Source: Halalkalibacillus halophilus DSM 18494 (GTDB taxonomy: Bacteria; Bacillota; Bacilli; Bacillales; Alkalibacillaceae). Taken from it: a stretch of DNA of 64,000 nt. The stretch covers positions 62,001-126,000 of the forward strand of contig NZ_AUHI01000006.1 of the NCBI RefSeq assembly GCF_000423105.1. Reading direction: 5' to 3'. Under the pieces are notes generated by a model. It was given only the letters and a program-made list of their open reading frames with translations. It made no database searches and had not been told where the DNA came from. A program made the position numbers and the translations under genes. This document shows positions 25,866 to 34,277 of this stretch, piece by piece (the first letter of the stretch is position 1; every line of letters begins with the position of its first letter).

Positions 25866-26993
25866 TTATCTATTTTTTATCGAGATATTCGCTTCTTTGG
25901 ACCTAAAATCTACCCCTTGATAATACACATCTTTTACTAATACATTTGGACCTAAACATTTCGCCACCGGACAATGGCAGTTAATGGACTGGGCGAGCTT
26001 GGTTTTTTGAAAGCGGTCAAACGCATTAAGCATTGATGTATTTTCAACATTCCCTAAGCTTGGCTCATCCCCGAAGTCAGTGACAGTTATTTCGCCGTTG
26101 AATATATTAACATTTAAACGCGATCTACCATCAGGGTCATTTCTCACGGTTACATTCTTAGCATCATCTAACTTCTTTAGTAACTGAAGTTCTTGTTCAG
26201 AATTACTACAAGGATAAAATGGTAACGTTCCAAATAGCATCCATAACTCCTGATCTCGATAGTTCAGTAACCTCTCGATCCCATCCTGCATTTCTTCAAG
26301 CGTCAACGTCTGTAAATCACTTGCAAAATCTACTGGATACATCGGGTGAATCTCATGCCTAGCACACTTCATTTCACGAATATGTTCATGAATTTCCTCT
26401 AAATGAGGATAGGTTCTTTTATTTAACATTGTTTCAGCAGAAACCATCACACCTGCCTCAGATAAGCGTTTGCTGTTTTCTACCATGCGGTCAAAATACT
26501 TTACACGATTTTCATAACTCGGTTTTCGTTCCATTAATGCAAAGCCCGTTTCCGCAAATTCTTCCGCAGTGCCCCAATTATGAGAAATATGTAATACATC
26601 CAAGTAAGGAACAATTGCTTCATATTTGTTATAAGGTAACGTTAGATTCGAATTTATCTGAGTTCTTACCCCACGTTCATGAGCATACTTCAAAAGTGGC
26701 ACCACGTATTGATCTACGGATTTTTTCGATAGCATCGGTTCTCCACCCGTAATACTCAATGTTCGTAGATTCGGAATTTCTTCTAACCTGGAAATAAATA
26801 CTTCAAGGGGTAAAGCATCAGGATCCTTCTGAACTAAAGTCTCCCCAACCGCACAATGGCGACAGCGCATATTGCACAGATGCGTTGTCGTAAATTCTAC
26901 ATTGGTCAAAGTCATTTCACCAAAATCTTCAACATCCCTGTAAACTTCCCATGGATCATTCTCAGGAGATAGTTTTTCTTTATGTATATTCAT
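25866..26993 (-). CDS. yfkAB: YfkAB family radical SAM protein
   Basis: A 375-residue radical SAM enzyme. The 4Fe-4S/SAM motif CNMRCRHC is at about 41-48, and the SAM-binding GGEPMLS follows at about 81. The C-terminal half has more cysteines (CHCPVAKCLGPN) that could bind an auxiliary cluster. The order and the 'MTLTNVEFTTTHLCNMRCRHCAVGE' region match the fused YfkA-YfkB protein of Bacillus, whose reaction is not known. It is monocistronic, on the opposite side of a short gap from the MurE-like gene. Confidence 0.88.
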   Translation of the reverse strand: MNIHKEKLSPENDPWEVYRDVEDFGEMTLTNVEFTTTHLCNMRCRHCAVGETLVQKDPDALPLEVFISRLEEIPNLRTLSITGGEPMLSKKSVDQYVVPLLKYAHERGVRTQINSNLTLPYNKYEAIVPYLDVLHISHNWGTAEEFAETGFALMERKPSYENRVKYFDRMVENSKRLSEAGVMVSAETMLNKRTYPHLEEIHEHIREMKCARHEIHPMYPVDFASDLQTLTLEEMQDGIERLLNYRDQELWMLFGTLPFYPCSNSEQELQLLKKLDDAKNVTVRNDPDGRSRLNVNIFNGEITVTDFGDEPSLGNVENTSMLNAFDRFQKTKLAQSINCHCPVAKCLGPNVLVKDVYYQGVDFRSKEANISIKNR

Positions 26994-27081
26994 ACTTTAT
27001 ACCTCATTTCTACAAACCACCTATCACAGTTTAACATATAGGCAGACTAAGTATGAATGCAGATTCAAGGTAGAAAAAAAT

Positions 27082-27106
27082 AATGACAGCCAGTTCGGCT
27101 GTCATT
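27082..27106 (-). terminator. Intrinsic terminator of MurE-like gene
   Basis: AATGACAGCC (27082-27091) pairs with GGCTGTCATT (27097-27106). On the minus strand it is followed by ATTTTTTTC, a good U-run. Confidence 0.9.
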
Positions 27107-27114
27107 AACATATT

Positions 27115-28617
27115 TTAGGACGGAGAAGGGCAATCATTTGAGTAATACTCTTCGATAATACTCATATCAGAATGCGGGATTTCCTCACCTTTAATAATTT
27201 GAGAGTCATTAATACAGCCACCAGTGAAAAGAACTAAGTCCCCTTCACCTGATAATTCAAGTGCTCTTCTAACTCCCTCTCCACGAGTAAGTGTGCGGTG
27301 TATATGAGGTGAAGTAGGATTTAAAAATCCAGTCAATACTTGATCCACGATGCGGTTAGGATCCAAATAGCCCGGATGATCTACTGTAACCACAATTTCT
27401 TCTGCTTTACCTTCTATTACCCTTGCCATTTTAGGCATTTTGTTAAAGTCACGAATTCCAATTCCTGCAATCATTATTATTAAACGATTATAGTCTAACT
27501 TTTTTACTTCTTCTAATAATCGTGTCAAAGCAACAGGTGTGTGAGCATAATCCAGGATTACCGTTTGATTCTGTGGCTTACGAACCACTTGAAACCTTCC
27601 TTCAGGTATTTCTAAAGTTGGCAACACTTCTAATATATCTTCTAATTTGAAATCTAAATGTAAGGCAGCGCCGATTGCAGATAATACATTTGCTACATTA
27701 TAGTCACCGTGTACCGGTGCAAACACTTCACATGTTTGTCCTTTAAAAGAAAGGTTAAAAGTACTTCCAAGTTCACTCACATCAATGTCACCAGCAACCA
27801 AGTCCGCTTGCTCATTACCATATATGCTGTAGGTGATCAATGGCCCTTGATATCTCCTAAGGATATCTTCTGCCATACCCTCATCATCTATATTAACTAC
27901 AGCTGCTTTTGTTTGATCAAATAAACGAAGCTTACATTGTCTATAATGATCTAATGTTCCATGGTACTCTAAATGTTCTTCTGAAAGGTTGGTATGAATA
28001 GCTACATCATACTCTATTCCGTCCACCCGGTACTGATCAAGCGCTATTGAAGATACTTCCATCACCGCAGCTTCATTACCTGCATCTAACAATTGTCTTC
28101 CGATGCGATAAACGTCTAATGACTCTGGAGTAGTCGGAGTGCTTTTTTTGTATTGTAATTTTTCGTTGTGAGACCATATTCCAGTCGTACCGATCGAACC
28201 GGTTGGCATATTGAGAAGTGTGAGTAAGGATCTTACATATCCAGCTACTGTAGTTTTCCCATTAGTACCTGTTACGCCTATAGAATATAACTTTTCATAC
28301 GGTTCTTTATAGACATGCTTCGCCAGACGGGCCATCGATTGTCTAATATTTTCAACAACGATAAATGTAATATACGTAAAGGTTTCACTATATGTTTGTA
28401 GCGTTTGGTGATCTGTACCAACAATCGTGGTCGCACCAGAATCAATTGCTTCCTGTATGAAGGCATGTCCATCACTAGTTTCACCTTTTATACAAAAGAA
28501 TGCTGAAGAAGTTTGAACTCGTTCAGAGTGGAAGCTAAGGTCCACGACATGTTGACTCTTTGGGCCCCATAGATGCTTTATATTAAGTTGTTGTACATTG
28601 TTGAATGTAATTTCCAT
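27115..28617 (-). CDS. MurE-like Mur ligase with altered specificity motifs
   Basis: A 500-residue three-domain Mur ligase, closest to MurE. The ATP site is intact (GVTGTNGKTT, about 112-121), as are TTPESLD and the Lys expected to be carbamylated (YRQCKLRLF). The motifs that hold the third-position amino acid are changed: the DNPR that marks meso-diaminopimelate enzymes reads DHPG, the GKGHE motif reads GGCIN, SSHAL reads SSIAL, and the GGDRD loop reads GIGIRD. It stands alone, away from any mur/dcw genes, with its own terminator. It is probably a paralogue that adds a different amino acid or acts on another nucleotide-linked substrate. Confidence 0.8.
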   Translation of the reverse strand: MEITFNNVQQLNIKHLWGPKSQHVVDLSFHSERVQTSSAFFCIKGETSDGHAFIQEAIDSGATTIVGTDHQTLQTYSETFTYITFIVVENIRQSMARLAKHVYKEPYEKLYSIGVTGTNGKTTVAGYVRSLLTLLNMPTGSIGTTGIWSHNEKLQYKKSTPTTPESLDVYRIGRQLLDAGNEAAVMEVSSIALDQYRVDGIEYDVAIHTNLSEEHLEYHGTLDHYRQCKLRLFDQTKAAVVNIDDEGMAEDILRRYQGPLITYSIYGNEQADLVAGDIDVSELGSTFNLSFKGQTCEVFAPVHGDYNVANVLSAIGAALHLDFKLEDILEVLPTLEIPEGRFQVVRKPQNQTVILDYAHTPVALTRLLEEVKKLDYNRLIIMIAGIGIRDFNKMPKMARVIEGKAEEIVVTVDHPGYLDPNRIVDQVLTGFLNPTSPHIHRTLTRGEGVRRALELSGEGDLVLFTGGCINDSQIIKGEEIPHSDMSIIEEYYSNDCPSPS

Positions 28618-28787
28618 GGTTTTTCCCCGCTTTTAAGTCTATATTAATCGACTATTTTCGACATTATTATAATATATATCAGTATGTTTAATTTACCACA
28701 ATATTCGTTGCTCAAAACATTTATTTGGTGGTCAATATCTGGCAAATCACTTTATTCCTTTATCAGGGAGAAATGTAAGCGATTAAA

Positions 28788-28822
28788 AAACCCTCTTAAC
28801 CAACTAAATGATTAAGAGGTTT
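28788..28822 (-). terminator. Intrinsic terminator of trhO-like gene
   Basis: AAACCCTCTTAA (28788-28799) pairs with TTAAGAGGTTT (28812-28822) with one bulge; on the minus strand it runs into TTTTTTAATC. The rest of the 214-bp gap to the MurE-like gene shows nothing I can support. Confidence 0.85.
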
Positions 28823-28831
28823 GAACCATTT

Positions 28832-29794
28832 TTACGCGTGTGATTTTTCTTCGTTTTCTATTGCTTGAAGCTTCTCTTGTACTTGTTTCTCGGTTAATGT
28901 GTATTCTTCAATGTAACGATTACGAGGATGATTACGACATTCTTTCGAACAACTTCTTAGGTAAAAATGTTCATTTTCTTCAGAACACAAAATTTGTTCA
29001 TTACAATCAGGGTTGGCGCAATTAACATATCGCTCACATGGCTCCCCTGTAAAGTAATCTTTTCCAACGATTTTATGTTCTTTTTGGTTAATTGGGACTG
29101 TAATTCGTTCATCGAACACATAACACTGTCCATCCCATAACTCCCCTTGAACTTCAGGGTCCTTCCCATAGGAAACAATGCCACCATGTAATTGACCCAC
29201 ATCCTCAAAACCTTCTTCCTTGAGCCAACCAGAGAATTTTTCACAACGAATGCCACCGGTGCAATATGTTAATACTCGTTTCCCTTCGAGCATTTCCTTA
29301 TTTTCTTTCACCCATTCCGGTAAGTCTCGGAAATTTCTGATGTCTGGACGAATCGCTCCACGGAAATGACCAATATCATATTCGTAGTCGTTTCTAGCAT
29401 CTAAAACGACTGTGTCTTCCTTTTGTAACTCTTTATAGAAGTCTTTTGGTTCTAGATACTCTCCCGTGACTTCATTGGGATTAATATCAGCCTCTTCCAA
29501 ACTTAAGTTTACAATTTCAGAACGATGACGAACGTGCATTTTCTTGAAAGCGTGCTCTTCTGCTTCATCAATTTTAAAAGTCATATCAGCAAAGCGAGGG
29601 TCCGCCTGTAATGCCTCCATATACTTATTTGTTTGTTCAACTGTTCCTGAAACGGTACCGTTAATTCCTTCTTCCGCAACAAGAATACGTCCTTTTAAGC
29701 CTAATTCTGAGCAAAATTGTAAGTGCTCTTCACGAAACGTTTCCGGATCATCGATCGTTACGTATTTGTAATATAGCAACACTCTGTAATCCAT
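28832..29794 (-). CDS. trhO: tRNA uridine-34 hydroxylase TrhO (rhodanese family)
   Basis: A 320-residue protein from ATG 29794, with AAGGTGG 9 bp upstream; the GTG 12 bp before it has no site. The N-terminal acylphosphatase-like domain (RVLLYYKYVTIDDPETFREE, EEGINGTVSG) is followed by a rhodanese domain with active Cys in TYCTGGIRCEKFSG. A zinc-type cysteine cluster follows (CANPDCNEQILCSE, then CSKECRNH). This architecture is that of TrhO/YceA/YbfQ, which hydroxylates wobble uridine of tRNA using oxygen. It is monocistronic. Confidence 0.92.
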   Translation of the reverse strand: MDYRVLLYYKYVTIDDPETFREEHLQFCSELGLKGRILVAEEGINGTVSGTVEQTNKYMEALQADPRFADMTFKIDEAEEHAFKKMHVRHRSEIVNLSLEEADINPNEVTGEYLEPKDFYKELQKEDTVVLDARNDYEYDIGHFRGAIRPDIRNFRDLPEWVKENKEMLEGKRVLTYCTGGIRCEKFSGWLKEEGFEDVGQLHGGIVSYGKDPEVQGELWDGQCYVFDERITVPINQKEHKIVGKDYFTGEPCERYVNCANPDCNEQILCSEENEHFYLRSCSKECRNHPRNRYIEEYTLTEKQVQEKLQAIENEEKSHA

Positions 29795-29983
29795 ATTTCT
29801 AACCACCTTGCTTATATATTTAAACTTTATTTATTATCGAAATCAACACTGTATTATACAATAGAATGACACATCCTTCAACGTTCCGACTTTTATATTC
29901 AACAGTTTGTCACAAGTTTAGAAATGGTTTGAACTGGGAAGTTTCACAACACTAAGTTAAAATACTGTAAAGGAGTGATTTGT

Positions 29984-30529
29984 ATGGACAAAGACATTCA
30001 ACAATCTTTTGATAACCTTCAATCGAACGACGCTGACTTGCGTTATCAAGCTTACTTATACTTACACGAAGTGACGGAAAATCCGGTTAATTGGGCTTAT
30101 GAAGTATGGGATGATTTAGTCGCCGATTTTAAACATAAAAACAATCATCGCCGGGCTATTGCAACTCAATTAATCGTTCAACTAGCAAAAAGTGATCCTG
30201 ACCAACTAATTTTTAATGATTTCCCAAAATTAATGGAAGTAACGAAGGATGAAAAATTCGTTACTGCTAGGCATACCATACAAGCCTTGTGGAAAGTCGG
30301 CATTGAAAGTAAAGAGCATCAACAATTAGTACTTAATCATACAGAACAACGATTCAAAGACTGCGAAGGGGAAAAAAACCATACTTTAATTCGATATGAT
30401 TTAATAGTAGGTTTACGAAACTTGTACAATGAAGTGGAAGATGAAGAAATTAAAGAACGTGCAGAAGCATTAATGGAGCTAGAGACCGACGAAAAATACC
30501 AGAAAAAGTATAAGAAGGAATGGAAGTAA
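29984..30529 (+). CDS. HEAT-repeat-like protein
   Basis: A 181-residue all-helical protein from ATG 29984 (AAAGGAGTG site upstream; the GTG at 29975 lies inside that site). Helical pairs 'NDADLRYQAYLYLHEVTENP', 'HRRAIATQLIVQLAKSDPDQ' and 'TARHTIQALWKVGIESKEHQ' look like HEAT/ARM repeats. There are no membrane spans or cysteine motifs besides Cys in 'DCEGEKNH'. I do not know its function. The C45 hydrolase gene follows 56 bp later in the same direction and may share the transcript. Confidence 0.65.
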   Translation: MDKDIQQSFDNLQSNDADLRYQAYLYLHEVTENPVNWAYEVWDDLVADFKHKNNHRRAIATQLIVQLAKSDPDQLIFNDFPKLMEVTKDEKFVTARHTIQALWKVGIESKEHQQLVLNHTEQRFKDCEGEKNHTLIRYDLIVGLRNLYNEVEDEEIKERAEALMELETDEKYQKKYKKEWK

Positions 30530-30585
30530 CGAACTTGAGCCCACCATTTGCGTGGGCAATTTATATACTTAAAGGCGGTACAATT

Positions 30586-31626
30586 ATGAAACAAGTACAT
30601 AGCGAAATCCTTACATTTAAGGGCACTCATTTTGACTTTGGTAAATATAACGGAGAGCAGTTAAAGAAGTCATTAACTACGTATAACCGAAAAAAACATT
30701 GGAAAATAAGACGTCCTCGCTTTCAGATCGATGTGAAAGAAGCTGAAAAGCAATTCAAACAATTTGTACCCGCAATGTGGGATGAAATTCTTGGATTAAG
30801 TGAAGGACTACAGCAGCCTTTAGAGGAAGTTTTAAAAGACTACGGCGGCTACCGTGTCGAAATTGACCGCAGTGGTTGTTCAGTCATGATGGAACCTACA
30901 TTCATGATTCGAAATTATGATTATCAGCCACAAACATATGAGGGGCGTTTCAGTTTATTTCAGCCTACGGATGCAGGTTTCGCATCGATCGGACCAAGCT
31001 CTCGTATCACTGGACGAATGGACGGTATGAATGAAAAAGGATTAGCAATGGCATACAACTTCACCCACAGGAAAAGTCCTGAAAGTGGATTTGTATGCTA
31101 TATGATTGGAAGAATGATCTTAAATTCCTGTTCATCTGTGGAAGAAGCGATTGATTTGTTGAAAGAAATACCACATAGAAACGCATTCAGTTATATGGTG
31201 ATGGACACTACAGGAAAAAGATATGTCATTGAAGCCGGTCCAAGGGGAGTAGCTGCTCGAGAAGCCACTGTATGCACAAACCACTATGAAATTTTAACAG
31301 CTGAAAATAGAAACCATCTTGGAGACTCCCATAAGCGTATGGAAACAATTGAGAATAATCGATATACAGGCATTAGCGGAGAGGAAGCTTTCCGAATGCT
31401 GAACGACACAGACGGAGGAGTATTCTCTAAAAAATACAAGGGTTGGGCTGGAACCATTCATACATCAGCCTATTTCCCTCAAGAACTTCAAGTTTGGTTC
31501 GCAATCGGCGGCGATCAAACGCCTAGAGTGTTTGACTTTAAAAAATGGTTAGCCGGAGAATCTATCTCGAGTAAATATATTTACGGAGAAGTCGATACAA
31601 CCTTACCTTTTGCGCATATGGATTAG
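30586..31626 (+). CDS. C45 family autoproteolytic acyltransferase/hydrolase
   Basis: A 346-residue Ntn-type hydrolase starting at ATG 30586 (AAAGGCGG site); the longer frame from 30520 overlaps the HEAT gene and has no site. The likely nucleophile is Cys98 in DRSGCSVMM, the point where the propeptide is cut to expose an N-terminal cysteine. Later family motifs are 'MDGMNEKGLAMAYN' and 'VCTNHYE' and 'GWAGTIHTS'. Relatives cleave linear amides (penicillin acyltransferase, choloylglycine and N-acyl amine type substrates). No signal peptide is seen. It abuts array A3. Confidence 0.82.
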   Translation: MKQVHSEILTFKGTHFDFGKYNGEQLKKSLTTYNRKKHWKIRRPRFQIDVKEAEKQFKQFVPAMWDEILGLSEGLQQPLEEVLKDYGGYRVEIDRSGCSVMMEPTFMIRNYDYQPQTYEGRFSLFQPTDAGFASIGPSSRITGRMDGMNEKGLAMAYNFTHRKSPESGFVCYMIGRMILNSCSSVEEAIDLLKEIPHRNAFSYMVMDTTGKRYVIEAGPRGVAAREATVCTNHYEILTAENRNHLGDSHKRMETIENNRYTGISGEEAFRMLNDTDGGVFSKKYKGWAGTIHTSAYFPQELQVWFAIGGDQTPRVFDFKKWLAGESISSKYIYGEVDTTLPFAHMD

Positions 31627-31702
31627 GGGTCGAAGCGGGCTGAATCCTGATTGGACACTTTGATTCGAGAGCGCAATCCAGTCATAACAAGAAAAATGGA
31701 TC

Positions 31703-31860
31703 TTTATCCAGAAAAGCCGCTCGATATCCAGAATTCTCCTTGTTTATCCACGAGAATTTTTTTATATCCAGAAATATGAGCAGGATATCCAGAACCCTCT
31801 CATATATATCCATAAAAAGTAATCTTTATCCAGAAAACTCACTTTATATCCAGAAATCTC
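31703..31860 (-). repeat. Phased intergenic array A3 (TGGATA class, inverted)
   Basis: Eight degenerate units. TATCCA words start at 31705, 31725, 31745, 31765, 31786, 31807, 31827 and 31847 (spacing 20, 20, 20, 21, 21, 20, 20). Read on the minus strand, TTCTGGATATCC, TTTCTGGATA, TTCTCGTGGATAA and TTCTGGATAT occur in the same order as in arrays A2 and A5. It occupies most of the 312-bp gap between the C45 hydrolase and the fic terminator. From 31627 to about 31700 nothing else is recognisable. Confidence 0.82.
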
Positions 31861-31891
31861 TTATGTCCTCCATAGTAACTTTTAATTGTAT

Positions 31892-31932
31892 AAAAAATCT
31901 GCCATAGAATACAGTTCTATGGCAGATTTTTT
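31892..31932. terminator. Strong bidirectional intrinsic terminator
   Basis: AAAAAATCTGCCATAGAA (31892-31909) pairs perfectly over 18 bp with TTCTATGGCAGATTTTTT (31915-31932), with A/T tails on both strands. It lies 6 bp from the fic stop. Confidence 0.92.
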
Positions 31933-31938
31933 CCTTAC

Positions 31939-32514
31939 TTATTGTAATCCTTCATGTAATAATTTTGACAAGGGCTCGTAATCGGTTGGTGATTTGATCA
32001 TGACTTCGAGCATTTCGTCGCCATTGAAGCAATTCCAGTCGATTTTCCATCCGGCGTATAAGGCAAGTAAGCGGATAAACTCTCTGATTGTCCTTCCGTT
32101 CCCTTCTCGAAAAGGGTGGAGTGCGTTTAGTTCGGCCATGAAAAAAGCAGCTCGTTCACAAAACGTATCTAGGGGTAAATTGCTTAAATAGCATTCTTCT
32201 TTTAATTGATTAAATATTTGAGTTGCTGCGGGGATGATAAATGGTGCAGCTGCAAAGGAGAATGAACCTTTCGCCAAGTTTTCGGTGCGAATCTTTCCTA
32301 CGAAAGGGTAAATATCTTGAAAAATATGAAAATGTATCGCTTTTAAATGTGTTAAATCAAATTCACCTTCTAAAGGGTGATGCTCTAATTCCATTAATCG
32401 ATTCGTCGTTAATATACCTTCCACTAAATCGAGTTTTTCCTGTTCCTTTAAGTCAAAATAATTTACCAACACATCCGAATTAGGATACAACGAAGATGAT
32501 TGATAATCAGTCAT
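31939..32514 (-). CDS. Fic-domain adenylyltransferase toxin
   Basis: A 191-residue Fic protein. The active motif HPFREGNGRTIR is complete, with the catalytic His and the Arg and Asn of the phosphate site, preceded by the flap region. Such enzymes transfer AMP to targets; in bacteria, small FicT toxins AMPylate DNA gyrase and topoisomerase IV. The gene directly upstream codes a short protein with the inhibitory SxxxEG motif, so this is a class I Fic toxin-antitoxin pair in which a separate antitoxin supplies the inhibitory helix. A sequence like GGCAGG lies before the ATG. Confidence 0.9.
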   Translation of the reverse strand: MTDYQSSSLYPNSDVLVNYFDLKEQEKLDLVEGILTTNRLMELEHHPLEGEFDLTHLKAIHFHIFQDIYPFVGKIRTENLAKGSFSFAAAPFIIPAATQIFNQLKEECYLSNLPLDTFCERAAFFMAELNALHPFREGNGRTIREFIRLLALYAGWKIDWNCFNGDEMLEVMIKSPTDYEPLSKLLHEGLQ

Positions 32515-32516
32515 TT

Positions 32517-32681
32517 TTATATACCTGCCATGCGCAAAGCTTTATTTCTAAATTCTTCATTCGAAATGGCTCCTGATTGTCTTTTCATAATCAATTTCTC
32601 CATTTGTTCTGTAACTTCAAAGCCCTCCATCTCTACGGATGCTTTTGCGGACCTAAAATACTTTTGCAACTCAGCAGTCAT
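32517..32681 (-). CDS. VbhA-type antitoxin of Fic toxin
   Basis: A 54-residue protein from ATG 32681 (AAAGGTGG 6 bp upstream); a longer frame to 32771 has no such support. It contains the class I inhibitory motif SVEMEG (Ser-x-x-x-Glu-Gly), whose Glu blocks ATP gamma-phosphate binding in the Fic active site. The C-terminal part, 'QSGAISNEEFRNKALRMAG', is the usual end of VbhA-like antitoxins. It stops 2 bp before the toxin ATG, so the two are coupled and antitoxin comes first. Confidence 0.85.
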   Translation of the reverse strand: MTAELQKYFRSAKASVEMEGFEVTEQMEKLIMKRQSGAISNEEFRNKALRMAGI

Positions 32682-32858
32682 ATAATCCACCTTTCTCAAA
32701 CCTAATACTCTTTCTCTATTATACCATATTTCAGGGGATAAATCCTTTATGTAGCAGTACTTCATACTCATTTTTATATATAAAAATTTATAAAATGTTT
32801 ACGTTTTATAAAAATAGGGGAATTTAAATACCAACAGTTCAAAAGGATGGTGTTAAAT

Positions 32859-32927
32859 ATGCTTCGTACAATTTTAATGGTTATTGGTGCGATTGTTGTT
32901 ATCAGTTGGATTATTACAATGCTATAA
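32859..32927 (+). CDS. 22-residue single-span membrane peptide
   Basis: A short open frame, MLRTILMVIGAIVVISWIITML on the plus strand, preceded by AAAGGATGG 7-8 bp before the ATG and followed within 20 bp by a strong terminator. The peptide is almost wholly hydrophobic and would form one membrane helix. Ribosome site, size and terminator together suggest a real small gene, though no family is recognised. It could be a regulatory membrane peptide or a small toxin; nothing distinguishes these. Confidence 0.55.
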   Translation: MLRTILMVIGAIVVISWIITML

Positions 32928-32943
32928 TACGTTATCATATTTT

Positions 32944-32974
32944 AAAGAGCCCCCTAATATTAGGTGGGCTCTTT
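32944..32974. terminator. Bidirectional intrinsic terminator
   Basis: AAAGAGCCC (32944-32952) pairs with GGGCTCTTT (32966-32974), with CCTA/TAGG extending the stem. It overlaps the stop codon of the convergent ASCH gene. Confidence 0.85.
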
Positions 32975-33442
32975 TGCTGTATGCACAACTTGAAACTCTT
33001 CGCATACTACCGGCATTGTTTCTTCAAAGGACCGATCAATTTCTTTTAATGCTTTCTCCCAAAACTCTTGATGGGCTTCACGCCAATACTTCAAGCTTCC
33101 GTCCCCTTCTCCTTCTCTTGCTGCGAAGGATTCCGTTACTTGGTTAAAAGGACGAATGGAAACAGAAATTGTTTGAATGATACATCCTGCCACACCTTCT
33201 GCATCCGTAACGATTGAATAGTCTCCTACTTTAGGTAATGGTTCGTCGAAATGTTCATATTCCCAGTAGGCAGATGCCGTCGCTCGTTTTTTTCCTTGTA
33301 AAACAAGCTCTAGTAATTCATCTGCCATTTCTTCGCCGGCACCAAATGCGAATACTTCTTTTAACTCCGGACGTTGAGAGACTTTCGTATGCTTCACAAA
33401 ATCATTCCATAAATATTCTACAGATGGCTCCGTCATCATCAT
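32960..33442 (-). CDS. ASCH domain protein
   Basis: A 160-residue protein of the ASCH family. The typical elements are 'FAFGAGEEMADELLELVLQGKKRATASAYWEY' (GxKxAT motif region), 'PKVGDYSIVTDAEGVAGCIIQT' and 'REGEGDGSLKYWREAHQEFW'. ASCH domains are PUA-like RNA or nucleotide binders, and some members are amidohydrolases acting on modified cytidines. Three ATG codons are in a row at the start, so the exact one is uncertain. It lies 12 bp downstream of the ferredoxin gene in the same direction. Confidence 0.85.
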   Translation of the reverse strand: MMMTEPSVEYLWNDFVKHTKVSQRPELKEVFAFGAGEEMADELLELVLQGKKRATASAYWEYEHFDEPLPKVGDYSIVTDAEGVAGCIIQTISVSIRPFNQVTESFAAREGEGDGSLKYWREAHQEFWEKALKEIDRSFEETMPVVCEEFQVVHTAKEPT

Positions 33443-33454
33443 CGCTCCGTTCTC

Positions 33455-33694
33455 TTATTTTTTCTTAAAAAATTCTTCCGCTTCTTGTAAGTATCGATCT
33501 TCTCCAGGCATCAGCTCAAAATCTTCCACAATTGCTTCTACAGGACAAACCGAAACACATGCACCACAGTTTATACAGACGTCGGGATCTATATAAAATT
33601 GGTCTTTTCCTTCTTCGATGCAATCGACTGGACAGACTTCGACACACTCTCCTGCCTTTTCCGACTGACACGGACTTGTAATTACAAATGCCAT
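33455..33694 (-). CDS. Seven-iron type ferredoxin
   Basis: A 79-residue ferredoxin. The first cluster site is Cys9, Cys17, Cys21 (CVEVCPVDC), and the second is CINCGACVSVCP with Pro after the last Cys. The extra spacing in the first motif is that of 3Fe-4S/4Fe-4S ferredoxins of the FdxA type. The C-terminal tail is acidic and ends in Lys (EEFFKKK). It carries electrons for unknown partners. The start is well placed after a GGAGGGAT site. It precedes the ASCH gene. Confidence 0.92.
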   Translation of the reverse strand: MAFVITSPCQSEKAGECVEVCPVDCIEEGKDQFYIDPDVCINCGACVSVCPVEAIVEDFELMPGEDRYLQEAEEFFKKK

Positions 33695-33815
33695 TAGATC
33701 CCTCCTATTGATTATTCTATTATTTCGTATCCATTATGTATTCGCAATAGTTTCGATTTTATTACTTCAAGATATAAACATCTTTATATTTCATTGCAAG
33801 TAAAAGGCTTCTTTA

Positions 33816-33864
33816 TTGACTTCGCTCCCCTCCGAAGATACAGTTATATATATGAGTATATGAC
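33816..33864 (+). promoter_or_regulatory. Promoter and operator dyad of second YtrA-type operon
   Basis: -35 TTGACT (33816-33821), 17 bp, -10-like TACAGT (33839-33844). Overlapping the -10 is GTTATATA, 6 bp, TATATGAC (33843-33864), an inverted repeat with one mismatch and the same 6-bp spacer as the dyad of the first YtrA-type operon at 4302-4325. Confidence 0.55.
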
Positions 33865-33899
33865 CGTAGCACAATAGATGGTTGAGGTGGTGAAGAAAA

Positions 33900-34277
33900 T
33901 TGAATCATACATTTGATAATGACCGTCCGATTTTCATTCAAATAAGAGATCGTATTGAGGATCAAATCGTTAACAATCAATTACTTGAAGAAGAACAGGC
34001 CCCATCGACAAATCAATTAGTAAATTTTTATAACATTAATCATGTAACTGCAGCAAAAGGAATCAATCAATTAGTTGATGAAGGTATTTTGTATAAAAAG
34101 CGTGGCATTGGTACCTTTGTAAACAAAGGAGCAAAATCAAACCTAATTAACAAACGAAAACGAGCATTTGTTGACGATTACATCACACCAATGGTTCAAG
34201 AGGCAAATCACTTAGAATTCACTGAAGCGGAACTAATAGACTTAATTAAACATACACAGAGGAGTGATGCCAAATGA
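33900..34277 (+). CDS. GntR-family regulator, YtrA subfamily (second copy)
   Basis: A 125-residue GntR regulator that begins with TTG at 33900, supported by TGAGGTGGTG 8 bp upstream. The winged-helix domain occupies about 10-82 (NQLVNFYNINHVTAAKGINQ as recognition helix region), with a short helical tail. It resembles the regulator at 3900-4271 closely in layout: both have PIxxQIxxxxE, AAKGxNxL and LYKKRGxGTFV. Its stop overlaps the ATPase ATG by 4 bp. An operator-like dyad covers its promoter. Confidence 0.87.
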   Translation: MNHTFDNDRPIFIQIRDRIEDQIVNNQLLEEEQAPSTNQLVNFYNINHVTAAKGINQLVDEGILYKKRGIGTFVNKGAKSNLINKRKRAFVDDYITPMVQEANHLEFTEAELIDLIKHTQRSDAK

